Counted from the first letter of the stretch, positions 33,379-46,097 are shown. The stretch: DNA of 64,000 nucleotides from JACCWP01 sp963785115 (GCA_963785115.1 CAWATY010000019.1:124001-188000), one strand, 5' to 3'. The notes: generated from the sequence alone by a model not told the origin. A program made the numbers and translations.

Positions 33379-34126
33379 CGGCTGTCCTCCCTGTCCTGAG
33401 ATCTCCTACCGCTGCCCTATCGCTCAGGAGACGAACGCGTTGCCGGCGAGGCCGGCAAGAACGCCGCCGATGATGGGGCCTGCGACGGGGACCCACGAGT
33501 ACCCCCAGTCGCTGCTGCCCTTGTGCGGGATGGGCAGGACGGCGTGGGCGACGCGCGGTCCGAGGTCACGAGCCGGGTTGATCGCGTATCCCGTGGGGCC
33601 ACCGAGCGAGTTGCCGATGCCGAGCACGAGCAGAGCGGCTGCCAGCGGCCCGAGCCCGCTGGGCGTCTGACCGAACATCAGGATCACGAAGACCAGCACG
33701 AACGTGCCGATCACCTCGGTCACCGTGTTCCACAGCGGGTTGCGGATTGCCGGCCCCGTGGAGAAGACGCCGAGCAGGGGCTCGGGCTCGGTCGTGTCGT
33801 CGAAGTGCTTCTTGTACGACGCCCACGCGAGCACGCCGCCGAGGAAAGCCCCAAGGAACTCAGCGGAGAGGTAGACCAGGGTGGAGGCGAATGAGACGTC
33901 GACACCAGGGGCGTACTCGTCGGCGCCGCTGGACAGGATCCCCAGCGTCACGGCCGGGTTGATGTGCGCGCCGGAGCGATACGCCACGTAGACGCCGGCG
34001 AAGACCCCGATCGCCCACCCGAAGTTCACCAGCAGGAAGCCTCCGTTGAGGCCCTTGGTCTTGTTCAGCGCGACGTTCGCCACGACCCCACAGCCGAACA
34101 GCAGCAGGATGGCCGTACCAGCGAGT

Positions 34127-35194
<1,068 letters not shown>

Positions 35195-35198
<4 letters not shown>

Positions 35199-35625
35199 GG
35201 TTCCCCCACCAGTGCGGCCATCAGCACGGTCGGGTCGGCGACGCAGCACCAGCTGCCCGTCGATGGTGACGCTCCCGCACACCAGCTGCCGGTCCTGGCC
35301 GTGCGGCGCCGACCGTATCGTCCGCGTCGGCGACGCGCTGCAGACCGGTGACCGTCGTCGACGAGCACACCGAAGGTCTCATCTCCGACCTGCGACGCAC
35401 GATGATCGTGGGTCGCCGTCCCGGGCGCCGAACGGCGCCATGCACGGTCAGCGGTGGGTCGCCGGGCAACAGGCCGGCGACGTCCGGCCGCGGCTGCGGG
35501 CAGGGCGACGCAGGCCGGCTGCCGACCGCACCGCCGCGGGCACCGTCGACGGGCAGGCAGTACGACTGGTCCCCGGCGCGGAAGCGCACCATCGTCTGCA
35601 TCGGATTGGCCGCCGAAGCCCTCAT
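35195..35625 (-). pseudogene. Second CheW-like coupling protein, WspD-like (frameshifted as written)
   Basis: About 143 codons from ATG 35625, which overlaps the cheR stop (ATGA). It begins MRASAANPMQTMVRF and continues RAGDQSYCLPVDGAR, a CheW strand pattern, then VAGLLPGD (CheW GLINLRG equivalent), ETFGVLVDD and the end VADPTVLMAALVGEP. CheW proteins dock receptors to the kinase. Several frame changes are present between 35540 and 35250. Two CheW genes in one operon is the Wsp arrangement. Confidence 0.68.
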
Positions 35626-36849
35626 GGCTGCGTCCGCTGCTTGGCGTCGAGCAAGCGGAGCAGCTCCGGGGCGGCAAAGCCTTCGAACGCTGCTCTCGGT
35701 GCGTTCCGGGCCGACCTGCAGGCTGACCGCGCGAGCCACTCCGAACGCCCGCTGGGCCGCACTCGAGTGGCCGCCGGCCTCGAGCGCGAGGCCGAGGTGC
35801 AGCGCGGCCACCGGGTCGTCGGGGGCGAGGTACGCCCACTGTCGGAAGGCCACGACCGCCGCGACGTGGTCGCCCCGGGTCAGCGCGGCGCGTCCGGTCT
35901 CAGCCACCAGCCGGGTCTGGTCGGCCTCGGGCTGGTGTCCGCCGTCCGACGCCATCCAGCGGCCTGCTTCCGGCCGCCTCCATCGCGGGCGGCGGCACCG
36001 GCGTCGGCGGCCGATGCTCGACGCGGGAGGTCGAGGTCGCGACACGGCTCGGCGCGCTGGTAGACGAACGAGTCGCGGAGACGGATCGGCTCGAAGCGGT
36101 CGCGTGACCGGCCACAGCGACTCGGCGGCGCCGAGGAACAGGTAGGCCGACGGCCAGCATGACGGCGGCCAGCTGCTCGAGGTAGGCCTGGGCGTGCTCG
36201 GCGGTGAAGTAGATCAGCACGTTGCGGCAGAAGACCACCTGGCAGCCGCCGACGCCGGCGGGCAGGGCGATCGACCAGATTGTTCCGGCTGGTGGTGACC
36301 CGCGCCTGCAGCGCGGCGTTGATCTGCCACTCGTCGTCCGCGGGCGGTCAGGTGCCGGTCGCGGCGCAGGGCGGAGAGGCCGGCGATCTCGCGCCGTGCT
36401 GTAGCGGGCGCGTCTGGTCCGGGCGAACGGCTGTGCTGGAGAGGTCGGTGGCGATGACCGAGCCGGCGCATGCCCCGCTCCTCCAGCAGCATCGCCAGGC
36501 TGTAGGCCTCCTGGCCGTTGGCGCAGCCGGCGCTCCAGATGGTGACCGGGCTCGCGGAGCCGCGGCAGGATCTCCTCGGCCAGCACGCTCGAACTGGTCG
36601 GGGTGTCGGAAGAACGCGGTCTCCTGCACGGTGACCCGGTCGACCAGGCTCTGCAACAGGTCGTGCTCGACCGCCGAGGGACCGCGAGGTACGCGTCCAG
36701 ATCCCGGCCCGTGCTCGGTGACCGCGTCGCGGATGCAGCGGCGGAGCCTGCCCCGCAGCGTGGGGTCCGGGCGCAGCCCGATCCGTCGCCCGGAGCAGGT
36801 CACCGACGTCGGTCGATGGCCGATCTCCATCTGCTCGGACGGTGATCAT
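35622..36849 (-). pseudogene. CheR methyltransferase with TPR tail, WspC-like (frameshifted as written)
   Basis: SAM-dependent methyltransferase for receptor glutamates. Start ATG 36849 overlaps the cheB stop. Visible pieces are RIGLRPDPTLRGRLRRC, LVDRVTVQETAFFRHPDQF (conserved ETxFFR), VIATDLSSTA and VVFCRNVLIYF. After about residue 270 comes a TPR-like segment (GDHVAAVVAFRQWAYLAPDD, AALHLGLALEAGGHSSAAQR). A TPR extension is the WspC form of CheR. At least six frame changes interrupt it. Confidence 0.72.
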
Positions 36850-37907
36850 CGAGCCGGCTCCTGGCTGGCGCGTACGGATGGCCCGGGCGAGCTCGTCGGG
36901 CGACAGCATCTCCGTGACCGCGCCGAGCCGGCGGGCCGCGGCCGGCATGCCGAAGACCGCGCAGGACGCCTCGTTCTGCGCGAGGGTGCGGCCGCCGCGG
37001 CGCCGGATCGCGAGCAGCCCGCTCGCGCCGTCGTCGCCCATGCCGGTCAGCAGCACGCCGACGGCCGCCGGGCCGGCGTGTTCGGCCACCGACCGGAACA
37101 GCTCGTCGGCCGAGGGGCGGTGGACCGTGTCGGGGCTGCGCGTCGAGCTCGAGGGTGAAGTCGGCGCCCAGCCGCAGATGGGTACCGCTCGGTGCGAGGT
37201 AGACGTGCCCGGCCGCGCGGCTGGCTGCCGGTGCTCGGCCAGCGCGACCGGCAGCGCCGACGACCCGCGACATCCAGTCGACCAGGCCGGCGGTGAAGTC
37301 GACGTGGAGGTGCTGGACGACCAGCACCGGGGCGCGTCAGTCCCGCCGAGACCGGCCAGCACGATCGCCAGGGCGCTCGGCCCGCCGGTCGAGGCGGCGA
37401 TGGCGACCACGCACCGTCCGGGCCGGCCGCCGGCTCTCGGCACGCGTGCGCGGCCGCCGGGCGCACCCCGCGGGGGTGCCGCATGACGTGCACCTTGCTG
37501 CAGCAGCCGTACCGCGGTGCCGCAGCTCGGCCTCCTGGTCGGCCGTCCAGCGCTCCGGATACGGGCAGGGCATCGAGCGCGCCCGCGACGAGCGCCTCAA
37601 CGACCGCCGGCGAGCTGGCGGTCGTCGACGTCGTGCGACAGCACGCAGAAGCGGCGTCGGGGCGCGGTCCATGATCTGCTCGACGAGCAGCTGCCGCTGC
37701 CGTCGGACAGCTGCAGGTCGAGGGTGACGATGTCGGGCGTCAGCTCGAGGAGCAGCCCGAAGGCCTCGGCGGCGAGTCGACGCCTGGCCCGACGACGCGC
37801 GATATCGCCGCCGGCCTGCAGGATGCGGATGAGCTTCGTCCGGCTGCGCGGTGGACTCCTCGACGACCAGGGCCCGGAACGGCGGCGGTCGGACTTCCCG
37901 CGCTCAC
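36846..37907 (-). pseudogene. CheB protein-glutamate methylesterase, WspF-like (frameshifted as written)
   Basis: REC plus methylesterase. GTG 37907 overlaps the cheA stop (GTGA). The receiver part has RTKLIRILQAGGDI and LTPDIVTLDLQLSDGSG. The esterase part has the catalytic serine in VVAIAASTGGPSAL, the histidine region HVYLAPSGTHLRLG and the aspartate in GVLLTGMGDDGASG. It removes methyl groups set by CheR and tunes receptor output. Several frame changes, most between 37870 and 37130. Confidence 0.75.
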
Positions 37908-39953
37908 CGCTGGCCACCGAGCAGACGGTGGACGGCGCTGAGCAGGCTGTCCTCGTCGAACCGGCTCTTGACGATGTACCCGTCGGCGCCGACCTCGAGG
38001 CCACGCCGGCGGTCGGTCTCGCTGGATCGCGAGCTGAGGATCAGCACCGGGATGTTGGCCAGTGCGTCGTCGCGCGCGGATCGCCTCGGTCAGCGCGAAG
38101 CCGTCCATGCAGCGGCATCTCGACGTCGGTGAGGACGAGCTCGCTGGGCTCTTCGGCCAGCAGGGCCAGGGCCTCTACGCCGTCCGCCGGCGACGCGGAC
38201 CTCGAAGCCGGCTCGCTCGAGGATGCTGCGCTGCAGCTCGCGGACGGTGAGCGCGTCGTCGACGACCAGGACGCGACTGCGGACCGGTTGCGCAGACTCC
38301 GGGACTCGCCCGGCGGCTCGGCGACGTCAGCGGGTCGCGTCGACCGGGCCCGGTGGATCAGACCCGGTGGGTCGAGCACCAGGAGAACTGACACCGTCGG
38401 GCTCGACGCTGGCTCCCGCGACCGCCGGGACGCTCGGGAGCAGCGCGGCTGAGGCCCTTGAGCACCACGTCGCGCTGGCCGACCAGGCCGGTCGATCGGT
38501 GAAGGCATGCCGGTGCACCGAGTCGGAGAGCACGACGATCGGGCCTCCGGACCCACCGGTCCGCCTGCCGAAGGTCCGCCGAGGGTCTCGGAGAGCACGG
38601 ACAACGGGACCGCCTGGCCGTCCACCCAGACCACCGGGCGCCCCTCGGCGTGCGCCCTCTCGGACGGGTGGTCGACCTGGGACCGGACGACGCGGTGGAA
38701 CGGCAGCGCGTACGCGCTGCCCGCCCGCGCCGCACGAGCAGGCAACGCAGCACGGCCAGGGTGATCGGGACGATCACGCGGAACTCCGCACCGTGACCAG
38801 GTTGCGAGCGCACCTCGATGCGGCCCCGGGCCGCCTCCACGTTGGTCCGTACGACGTCGAGGCCGACGCCGCGGCCCGAGACGTCGGTGACGAAGCTCGC
38901 GGTGGACAGGCCGGACCGGAGCGTCAGCGCCGCGACGTCGTCGTCGCTCAGCCCGTCAGTGCTGACCCCTTGCCGGGTGGCCTCGTCGCGGACACCACTC
39001 GAGATCCACGCCGCGCCCGTCGTCGGTGACGGCGATGATCACCTCGGAGCCGAGCTGCATGGCGTGCAACCGGATGGTCGCCTGCGCGCGGCTTCCCGGC
39101 GGCCGTACGCTCATCGGGCATCTCGACGCCGTGGTCGACGGCATTGCGGACGAGGTGCAGCAGGGAGTCCGACAACCGGCGCAGCACGCCGCGGTCCAGC
39201 TCGGTGTCGGTGCCGCGGGCGTCCCAGCGGATCTCCTTGCCCTGGCGCACGCGCCAGGTCGCGCACCGTCCGCTGCAGCGACGTCGGTGATGGTCGACAC
39301 GGCGACCATCTGGACGCGCATCGCGCGGTCCTGCAGGTCGTTGAGCAGCCGCGACAGCGCGTTGAACTCGGCGACGGATGACGGGTCGGTGGCGAACCGG
39401 TCGCTCAGCATCCGACCGACCCGCAGGTGCGCGGACGCCGACTCGCTGACGAGTCGGGTCAGCTCGTCGAGACGTTCGAGCGGGACCATGACGACGTCGG
39501 TGCCGTCTGGTCGTCGCGGCGCGGGCACACGCGGCAGAATTTGCAGCGCCACCGGCGACCGCGTGGTTCCTATGTTCTCTCGCGGCAAGCCGGCGCCGAT
39601 CCGGCGCAGGCGCTGTCTCGCCCGTCGCTGGTGCCGGTCGATCAACGCGGCTCAGCCCGTCCACGCCGGCGAGCAGGCTGTCGATCATGCGCGGGAGTGG
39701 CCTCGGCGCTGACCGCCGGATGGTCTCGACGAGAGTACTCGAGCTCGTGCGCGAGACTGCTGACGTCAGCGAGTCCGGCCACCGCGGCCGAGCCCTTGAT
39801 CGTGTGCAGCTCCGGAACAGCGAGTCGACGAGCTCCGTCGTCGGTGCCTGACGGGTTCCAGGGCCAGCAGCAGCCGGCGACAGGGTCGCCAGCCGTACGC
39901 TCGGCTTCCTGCGCGAACAGAGCACGCATCTGCTCGTCGGTGAGAACGGCCAT
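37904..39953 (-). pseudogene. CheA-REC hybrid histidine kinase, WspE-like (frameshifted as written)
   Basis: About 683 codons. Order: Hpt domain with the phosphorylated His in ELHTIKGSAAVAGLADVSSL; dimerisation region PLERLDELTRLVSESASAH; ATPase domain with LLHLVRNAVDHGVEMPDE and VTDDGRGVD; CheW-like domain (EFRVIVPITLAVLRCLLVRR); and a C-terminal receiver (EPSELVLTDVEMP, GADGYIVKSRFDEDSLLSA). A fused receiver is the WspE form of CheA. ATG 39953 (MAVLTDEQMRALFAQEAERT). Many frame changes are spread along the gene. Confidence 0.75.
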
Positions 39954-39990
39954 CAGCCGGCACCGTGAGCGCCGAGGCGGGCACGCACGG

Positions 39991-40395
39991 TCAGGCGGCG
40001 CGCAGTGAGTCCAGCAACGCCTCGACGTCGAGGAGCACCGCCACCTCCTCACCCGACGCGGTAGCGGCCCGCGCTGCCGCGCAGCTCGGAGGGCTCGAGT
40101 GGCGTCGTCGCGTCACGGTGCGCCGCGGGAAGGCCGGTGGCACTCAGGCCCACCGGGCCGAGGTGGGTGTGCAGCACGACCGCGAACGCGGCCGCTGCCC
40201 CGCTGCCGGCTACGCCGAGCAGGGCAGCGGTGTCGAGCGAGCGGGACGATCTCGCCGCGCAGGTTGAAGAGTCCGAGGACGGTGGCCGGCGCGGTGACCA
40301 GCGGCGTCACGCCGTGGCGTGCTGACGACCTCGCGCACCCAGCCGATGGGGACGGCGTACAGGTCGCGCGCCGACCGGGATCAGCACGACTCCAT
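39991..40395 (-). pseudogene. First CheW-like coupling protein, WspB-like (frameshifted as written)
   Basis: About 135 codons. ATG 40395 lies four bases after the receptor stop and is followed within 15 bases by a frame change. Readable pieces: YAVPIGWVREVV, VTPLVTAPATVLGLFNLRG with the CheW hallmark LFNLRGEIVPL, and the end LDVEALLDSLRAA. It couples the receptor to the CheA-like kinase 38 bp downstream. Confidence 0.7.
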
Positions 40396-40398
40396 GCC

Positions 40399-42286
40399 TC
40401 AGTGGTGCCCGTTGCTCGCGGCGGTCTGCACGGTGGTCGCCGTCTCGACGCTTTTCTCCAGGTTGCCGGCGAGGTCAGCGAGGTTGCCGGCAGCGGCGGC
40501 GATCTGGTCCGCGGTGGAGGAGACCTGCCGACTTGCGTCGGTGAGCTGTTCCATCGTCTCGACGACCTGCGAGGTGGCACTGCGCTGCTGCTGGGTGGTC
40601 ATCCGGACCTGGGCGTTGGCATCGGTGACTGCTCCGAGCAGGAGCAACCCGCGTTGCATCTGCTTGGCGCCCTTCTCCATCGCCATCACCGTGGCGTTGG
40701 TCTCGCCCTGCACCGCCTGGATGATCGTGGTGATCTCCGCCGCGGAGGTCTTGGACCGCTCGGCCAGTCGCCGCACCTCGTCGGCAACGACGGCGAAGCC
40801 CAGCCCGTTCTCACCGGCGCGGGCGGCCTCGATCGCGGCGTTGAGCGCGAGCAGGTTGGTCTGGTCAGCGATCTCGTTGATCAGGTCGAGCAGCGCGTCG
40901 ATGTCGTCGACCCGGCGGGCCAGCTCGAGGGTGCGCTCGCTGGACAGCGTGATGTCGACCTCGGCCTGCTAGCAGGTTGTCCTTGGTCTCCGCGGTCTGG
41001 CTCGGCGACCTCGTCGACGGTGTCGGCGATGGCCGCGGACGCGCGGGCCAGCTCCTCGGTGGTCGAGGTCGCCTGCGTCACCGCTGCGCTCTGCTGGGTC
41101 GTCGTGGCTGCGAGCTCGTCGGACGAGGCGGACAGCAGCGCGGCCGACGAGTTCACCGCGACCCCGGCCCGCATCACCTGCTCCACGAGCTGCTGGGAGG
41201 TGGTCAGCATCGCGTTGACCGACGCGCCGAGGGTGCGCAGCTCGCTCGCGCCCTCCGGCTCGACACGCACCGACAGGTCGCCGTCCGCTGCGCGCTGAGC
41301 AGCGGCAGTGAGTCGCCGGATGGGCTGCGTGGTTCGTATCGCGAGCCAGCTCGAGACAGCCACCGCCGCCAGGATCGCGAGCAGCACGATCACCAGGGCG
41401 CGATTTCGCTGGTCGGCGATCGGGGCGACAACGCTCGCCTCGGTCTCCGCTGCGGTGATGACCCAGTCGGTGCACCGCGGGCGCCGCCGATCAGACAGTC
41501 GTCGAGGATGTCGAAACCGCCCAGAGACGGCCGCCCCTCGGGATCGGCAACGGTGGCGGGCCCGCGCCCAGCGGTGGTGAGCGGCTCGCGCGTCACCGCG
41601 TTGTCCACCTGGCTGCCGAGCGCCCCGGCTGCGAGCAGCTCGGACGGCGACTCGACCGAACCCATCGCGGTGTCGTAGACCAGGTTGCGCTCGGCGTCGG
41701 CGACGATGACCCGCATTGCGTCGTCCAGCTCGGGGTTCAGCAGCTCGCCAGCTCGGCCGCTTCAGGTCCGCCGCCACGACGCCCCCGGGCGGCCGTCGGC
41801 GCCCAGGACGGGCACGGCGAGGATCCACCGATGCCGTCCCCGCGCTGCCGAGCGACGTCAGCGCGGTCTGGCCGGACCGCGCGATACGGAACCACGCCGG
41901 GACAGAGGCGGCCAGGCCGGGCCCGGCTGGCTCGACGCCAGGACGTGCCGCCAGGTCGGTGACCTCGACCCGCTCATAGTCGTCGTAGAACGCAGAGACC
42001 CCCACCAGCAGCGTGGACAGGTCGGGGCCGTCGAGCACCGCGCGCCTGCGCAGCGATCACCTGCAGGTGCTCCTGACGCTCCTCCAGCCACCCCTCGAGA
42101 TGCGTCGTCACCGCTCGGGCCGTGTTCTCCCGCGGATCTCCGCCGCCGAGGTCAGTCGTCCGACGACGCCGGGTCAGCAGCCAGGCCAGGATGCCCATCA
42201 GCGGGACCGAGACGAGCAGCATGGCGGCCACCAACCGCGCTGCGAACGTCCTGCGCAGGTCCCACCAGCGCGCTCGGTGTGCCCAT
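40399..42286 (-). pseudogene. Methyl-accepting chemotaxis protein, WspA-like receptor (frameshifted as written)
   Basis: About 628 codons. The first membrane helix is AAMLLVSVPLMGILAWLL and the periplasmic sensor region is about residues 60-290. A second helix (ALVIVLLAILAAVAVSSWLA) is followed by a HAMP domain (QPIRRLTAAAQRAADGDLSV). The signalling hairpin tip is intact (LLALNAAIEAARAGENGLGF, then VADEVRRLAERSKTSAAEI). The C-terminus ends NGHH with no CheB/CheR-binding pentapeptide. Frame changes near 42260, 41760 and 40970 and others interrupt it. First gene of the Wsp-type operon. Confidence 0.75.
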
Positions 42287-42665
42287 GGCCACCGGTCCTT
42301 GTCTCATTACCGGTCCATGGCGGTCATGGCACTGGTGTCGAGCCGCCCGGCCGGATGAGGCCGAGCCCGTTCGAAACGTGTGCGCGCCGCAGGTTCCCCG
42401 TCTGTGCGCAGTGCGGTCCCCCGATGAGGCTGGCGCAACCCGCGCCGCATCCGAGGGATCCCACTCACCGTCACCCCGCGGGTGCGCGAGAGTCAAGGCA
42501 ATGCCCGAGACCGAGCCACTCGGCCCCCATGCCGCTCAGGTGCCGGTCGAGGGAGAAAGTTTCGCGAACCGCTGCCGCGGGACACCCGCGCCACGCATAC
42601 TCCTCGGACGGCACAGGGGCCGGCGGGTCGCAGCAGCGACCCCGGACCCTCGGCGGAGGCACTCG
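42287..42665. other. Gene-free divergent region between the receptor gene and MMPL gene
   Basis: 379 bp with no supportable gene. It must hold the promoter of the Wsp-type operon and that of the MMPL gene. I see no clear palindrome and no FliA-type promoter. Confidence 0.5.
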
Positions 42666-44975
42666 GTGCACGCTCTTCTGGACCGGCTCGGCCGACTGGC
42701 CGCGCGGCGGCACTGGATCGTCGTCGGCGCGTGGCTGGTGGTGCTGGTCAGCGTGCTGGCGCTGCGCAGCCTGTTCGGCGGCGAGTACGTCAACGACTAC
42801 ACGGTGCCGGGCAGCGAGTCGTCGGACGGTCTCGACCACCTCGACTCGACCTTCCCCGAGGCGGGCGGCTACGCCGGCTCGATCGTGTTCCACACCGCAG
42901 ACGACAAGGTCAGTGACCACAGCAAGGCCGTCAAGCAGTCGATGAGCGCCGTGGCCGGGCTCGACCACGTGCTCAGTGCCAGCGACCCGCTGGCTGACCA
43001 AGACGCAGCAAACGTGTCCAAGGACGGCACAACGGTCAAGGCGCCGGTTTCGTTCGACGTCGTCCCCGCCTCGCTGGACGACTCCTACCTCGACGACCTC
43101 GACGACGCGGTCTCCCCCGCGACCGACGCCGGCCTGGAGGTCGAGTACGGCGGCTCGGCGGGTGAGATCGCCAAGCAGGCCAGCGACCGGACGTCGGAGC
43201 TGATCGGCATCGCGATGGCCCTGCTCCTGCTGCTGCTGATGTTCGGCTCGGTGCTGGCCGCGGCGGTGCCGCTGCTGGCGGCGGTGTTCAGCGTGGGGTC
43301 GGGGGTCTCGCTGCTCGGGCTCATCGCCACCACCACGAACCTGCCGACGGCGGCGCCGACCGTGGCCACGCTGCTCGGGCTCGGCGTCGCCATCGACTAC
43401 GGACTGTTCCTGGTGGCCCGGCACATCGAGCAGCTCGAGGACGGCATGGAGCTGCGGGCGTCGCTGGGCCGGACGGCGGCGACGTCGGGCTCGGCGATCG
43501 TGGTCGCGGGCAGCACCGTCGTGGTCGCGATCCTCGGCCTGTACGTGTCCGGAGTGCCGTTCGTCGGGGCGCTCGGCATGGCGTCGGCGATCGTCGTCGC
43601 GGTCACCATGCTCTCCGCGCTGACGCTGGTGCCGGCTCTGCTGGGCCTCGCAGGCACCCGCGTGCTGCGCCGCAAGGAGCGCGCGGTCGAGGCACCCGAC
43701 CCCGACGAGGACCCGGAGGTGCGCGCGGCCCGGCGCTCCGCCGACCACGCCGCCCGAGAGGCGGCGCACGAGCGCAGCTGGTTCGCCCGCTGGGGCCGCC
43801 GGGTCAGCGACGCGCCCTGGCCGTGGGCGATCGGCGCGACCGTGGTGCTCGCCGTGCTCGCCATCCCGCTGTTCTCGATCCAGCTCGGCCAGCTCGACGC
43901 CGGCACCGACCCGGAGTCGGACAGCAGCCGCAAGGCGTACGACCTCATCGAAGCCGGGTTCGGACCGGGCGCCAACGGTCCGATCACGGTGGTTGCCGAC
44001 GTCTCCGGCGAGAGCAGCAAGGCGGCCCAGTCGACGCTGAGCAACCTGCAGAAGGAGCTCAAGAAGACCGACGGCGTGGCGTCGGTGGGCGCCCCACAGC
44101 TGAACAAGGCGGGCGACACCGGCGTGATCACGCTGATCCCCACGACCGAGCCGCAGGACGCGGCGACCCAGGACCTCGTCGACACCATCCGCAGCGACGT
44201 GCTCGCCGGCGAGGACGAGGACACCTGGGCGGTCGGCACCGTCGCGGGCTACGTGGACTTCACCGAGAAGGTGGCGCAGCGGATGCCGTACCTGATCGCG
44301 GCGGTCGTGCTGCTGGCCCTCTTGCTGCTCACGGCGGCGTTCCGCTCCGTCGTCATCGGCATCAAGGCAGCGGTGCTCAACCTGCTGTCCGTCGGGGCCG
44401 CGTACGGCCTCGTGGTGGCGGTCTTCCAGTGGGGCTGGGGGTCGTCATGGGTCGGGATCGACGAGACGGTCCCGATCCCGTCGTTCGTGCCGATGCTGAT
44501 GTTCGCGATCGTCTTCGGGCTGTCCATGGACTACGAGGTGTTCCTGCTCAGCCGGGTGCACGAGGCGTACCTCGCGACCGGGGACAGCCACCGCGCGGTC
44601 GCGATCGGCATCGGCGCCACGGCGCGGGTCATCACGACCGCAGCGGCGATCATGGTCACCGTCTTCACCAGCTTCGTGCTCAGTGACGACCCGACGGTCA
44701 AGATGTTGGCGGTCGGCATGGCCGGCGCCGTTCTCATCGACGCCACCGTGGTGCGGATGGTCCTGGTGCCGGCGGCGATGTCGCTGCTCGGCGATGCGGC
44801 ATGGTGGATCCCGCGCTGGCTCGACCGGGTGCTGCCCGACCTGCAGCTGGAGGGACCGACCGAGCCACCGGCGCCGGCGGCGGACGTCAGCCCTCCACGA
44901 CCTCCGTCGGAGCCCCGTGCACCGCAGGAACCCGGCCCATCCGCCCCGCCTGGAAGTCCTCGAACGCGGCGATGA
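42666..44975 (+). CDS. MMPL/RND family membrane transporter
   Basis: A 769-residue transporter from GTG 42666. Twelve membrane helices: one at the N-terminus, an extracytoplasmic loop, five helices, then the same again. The paired proton-relay motifs are GVAIDYGLFLVAR and GLSMDYEVFLLSR. It probably exports lipids or drugs, as MmpL proteins do. The tail is proline-rich. Its last 89 bases overlap the convergent pirin gene. It is divergent from the Wsp-type operon and intact, unlike that operon. Confidence 0.9.
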   Translation: MHALLDRLGRLAARRHWIVVGAWLVVLVSVLALRSLFGGEYVNDYTVPGSESSDGLDHLDSTFPEAGGYAGSIVFHTADDKVSDHSKAVKQSMSAVAGLDHVLSASDPLADQDAANVSKDGTTVKAPVSFDVVPASLDDSYLDDLDDAVSPATDAGLEVEYGGSAGEIAKQASDRTSELIGIAMALLLLLLMFGSVLAAAVPLLAAVFSVGSGVSLLGLIATTTNLPTAAPTVATLLGLGVAIDYGLFLVARHIEQLEDGMELRASLGRTAATSGSAIVVAGSTVVVAILGLYVSGVPFVGALGMASAIVVAVTMLSALTLVPALLGLAGTRVLRRKERAVEAPDPDEDPEVRAARRSADHAAREAAHERSWFARWGRRVSDAPWPWAIGATVVLAVLAIPLFSIQLGQLDAGTDPESDSSRKAYDLIEAGFGPGANGPITVVADVSGESSKAAQSTLSNLQKELKKTDGVASVGAPQLNKAGDTGVITLIPTTEPQDAATQDLVDTIRSDVLAGEDEDTWAVGTVAGYVDFTEKVAQRMPYLIAAVVLLALLLLTAAFRSVVIGIKAAVLNLLSVGAAYGLVVAVFQWGWGSSWVGIDETVPIPSFVPMLMFAIVFGLSMDYEVFLLSRVHEAYLATGDSHRAVAIGIGATARVITTAAAIMVTVFTSFVLSDDPTVKMLAVGMAGAVLIDATVVRMVLVPAAMSLLGDAAWWIPRWLDRVLPDLQLEGPTEPPAPAADVSPPRPPSEPRAPQEPGPSAPPGSPRTRR

Positions 44976-45867
44976 CCTCGGCCCGGGTGTTCATGACGAA
45001 CGGCCCGGCCCAGGCCAACGGCTCACGGATCGGCGCCCCGCCGAGCACCAGCACCTCGAGCGCCGGCGAGCGGCTCTCCTGGCCAGCAGCAGCGGCGACC
45101 TCGACCACGTCACCGGCCCCGAGCACGGCCAGCTGGCCGGTGTGCAGCGGCTGGCCCGAGGACCCGACGCTGCCGTTGCCGGCCAGCACGTAGACCAGCG
45201 CGTTGAAGTCGGCGCGCCAGGGCAGCCGCAGCTGCGCGGTGGGAGCCAGCGTCGCGTGGACCATCGTCATCGGCGTGTACGTCGAGCCGGGGCCGTGGTG
45301 CCCGTCGACGTCGCCCGCGATGACCCGCACGAGGGCGCCCGAGTCGGGCGTGGCCAGCAGGGCGACGTCGTTGCCGCGCAGGTCCTGGTAGCGCGGCGCG
45401 ACCAGCTTCTGCGCCCTCGGCAGGTTCACCCACAGCTGCAGTCCGTGGAAGACCCCACCGGCCTGGACCAGCCACTCCGGCGGCTTCTCGATGTGCAGCA
45501 GGCCGGAACCCGCCGTCATCCACTGGGTGTCGCCGTCGGTGATCGTGCCACCCCCGCCCTGGGAGTCGGCGTGCTCGAACGTGCCGTCGAGCATGTACGT
45601 GACGGTCTCGAAGCCGCGGTGCGGGTGCCACGGCGTGCCCTTGGGCTCGCCGGGGGCGTACTCCACCTCACCCATCTGGTCGAGGTGGATGAAGGGGTCG
45701 AGCAGCGAGAGGTCGACGCCGGCGAACGCACGGCGGACGGGGAAGCCCTCGCCCTCGTGGCCACTCGGCGCGGTGGTGACCTGCGCGACGGGGCGGGTGA
45801 CGGCACTCGGGGTCGGCTCGGCGATGCGCGGCAGGACGGTGAGGTCCTTGACGGTGATGGCAGGCAT
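44887..45867 (-). CDS. Pirin family protein
   Basis: A 326-residue bicupin. The metal-binding N-terminal cupin has GTPWHPHRGFETVTYMLDG and FEHADSQGGGGTI. The pirin signature GSGLLHIEKP and HGLQLWVNLPRAQKL follow. Bacterial pirins often have quercetinase-like activity and respond to redox stress. ATG 45867. A TAGTTGA-N4-TCAA box about 15 bases upstream suggests control by the MarR at 12.2 kb or a paralogue. Confidence 0.92.
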   Translation of the reverse strand: MPAITVKDLTVLPRIAEPTPSAVTRPVAQVTTAPSGHEGEGFPVRRAFAGVDLSLLDPFIHLDQMGEVEYAPGEPKGTPWHPHRGFETVTYMLDGTFEHADSQGGGGTITDGDTQWMTAGSGLLHIEKPPEWLVQAGGVFHGLQLWVNLPRAQKLVAPRYQDLRGNDVALLATPDSGALVRVIAGDVDGHHGPGSTYTPMTMVHATLAPTAQLRLPWRADFNALVYVLAGNGSVGSSGQPLHTGQLAVLGAGDVVEVAAAAGQESRSPALEVLVLGGAPIREPLAWAGPFVMNTRAEVIAAFEDFQAGRMGRVPAVHGAPTEVVEG

Positions 45868-45882
45868 GACTCCTGCAACGAT

Positions 45883-45897
45883 AGTTGAACTGTCAAT
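45883..45897. promoter_or_regulatory. MarR-type box before pirin
   Basis: TAGTTGAACTGTCAA (45883-45896) matches both boxes in the yceI-marR gap (TAGTTGA-N4-TYAA). It sits where it would block the pirin promoter. Confidence 0.5.
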
Positions 45898-45961
45898 GTT
45901 CCACCAGCCTCGCCGCGGTCGGAACGGCCGTCTGGCGCTGCTAGTCTGGGCCGTCGCGCAG

Positions 45962-46034
<73 letters not shown>

Positions 46035-46097
46035 CAAGCCCCAGGTCAGCGGCCTTCACGGCTGCTGACGTTCTTCACCGCGTGAGGCCTGTGCCGC

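Noticed and set aside
44887..44975. Wrong stop for the MMPL or pirin gene
   Set aside because: Both frames are intact and continuous to their stops. The 89-bp convergent overlap falls in a low-complexity tail of the MMPL protein and seems real.
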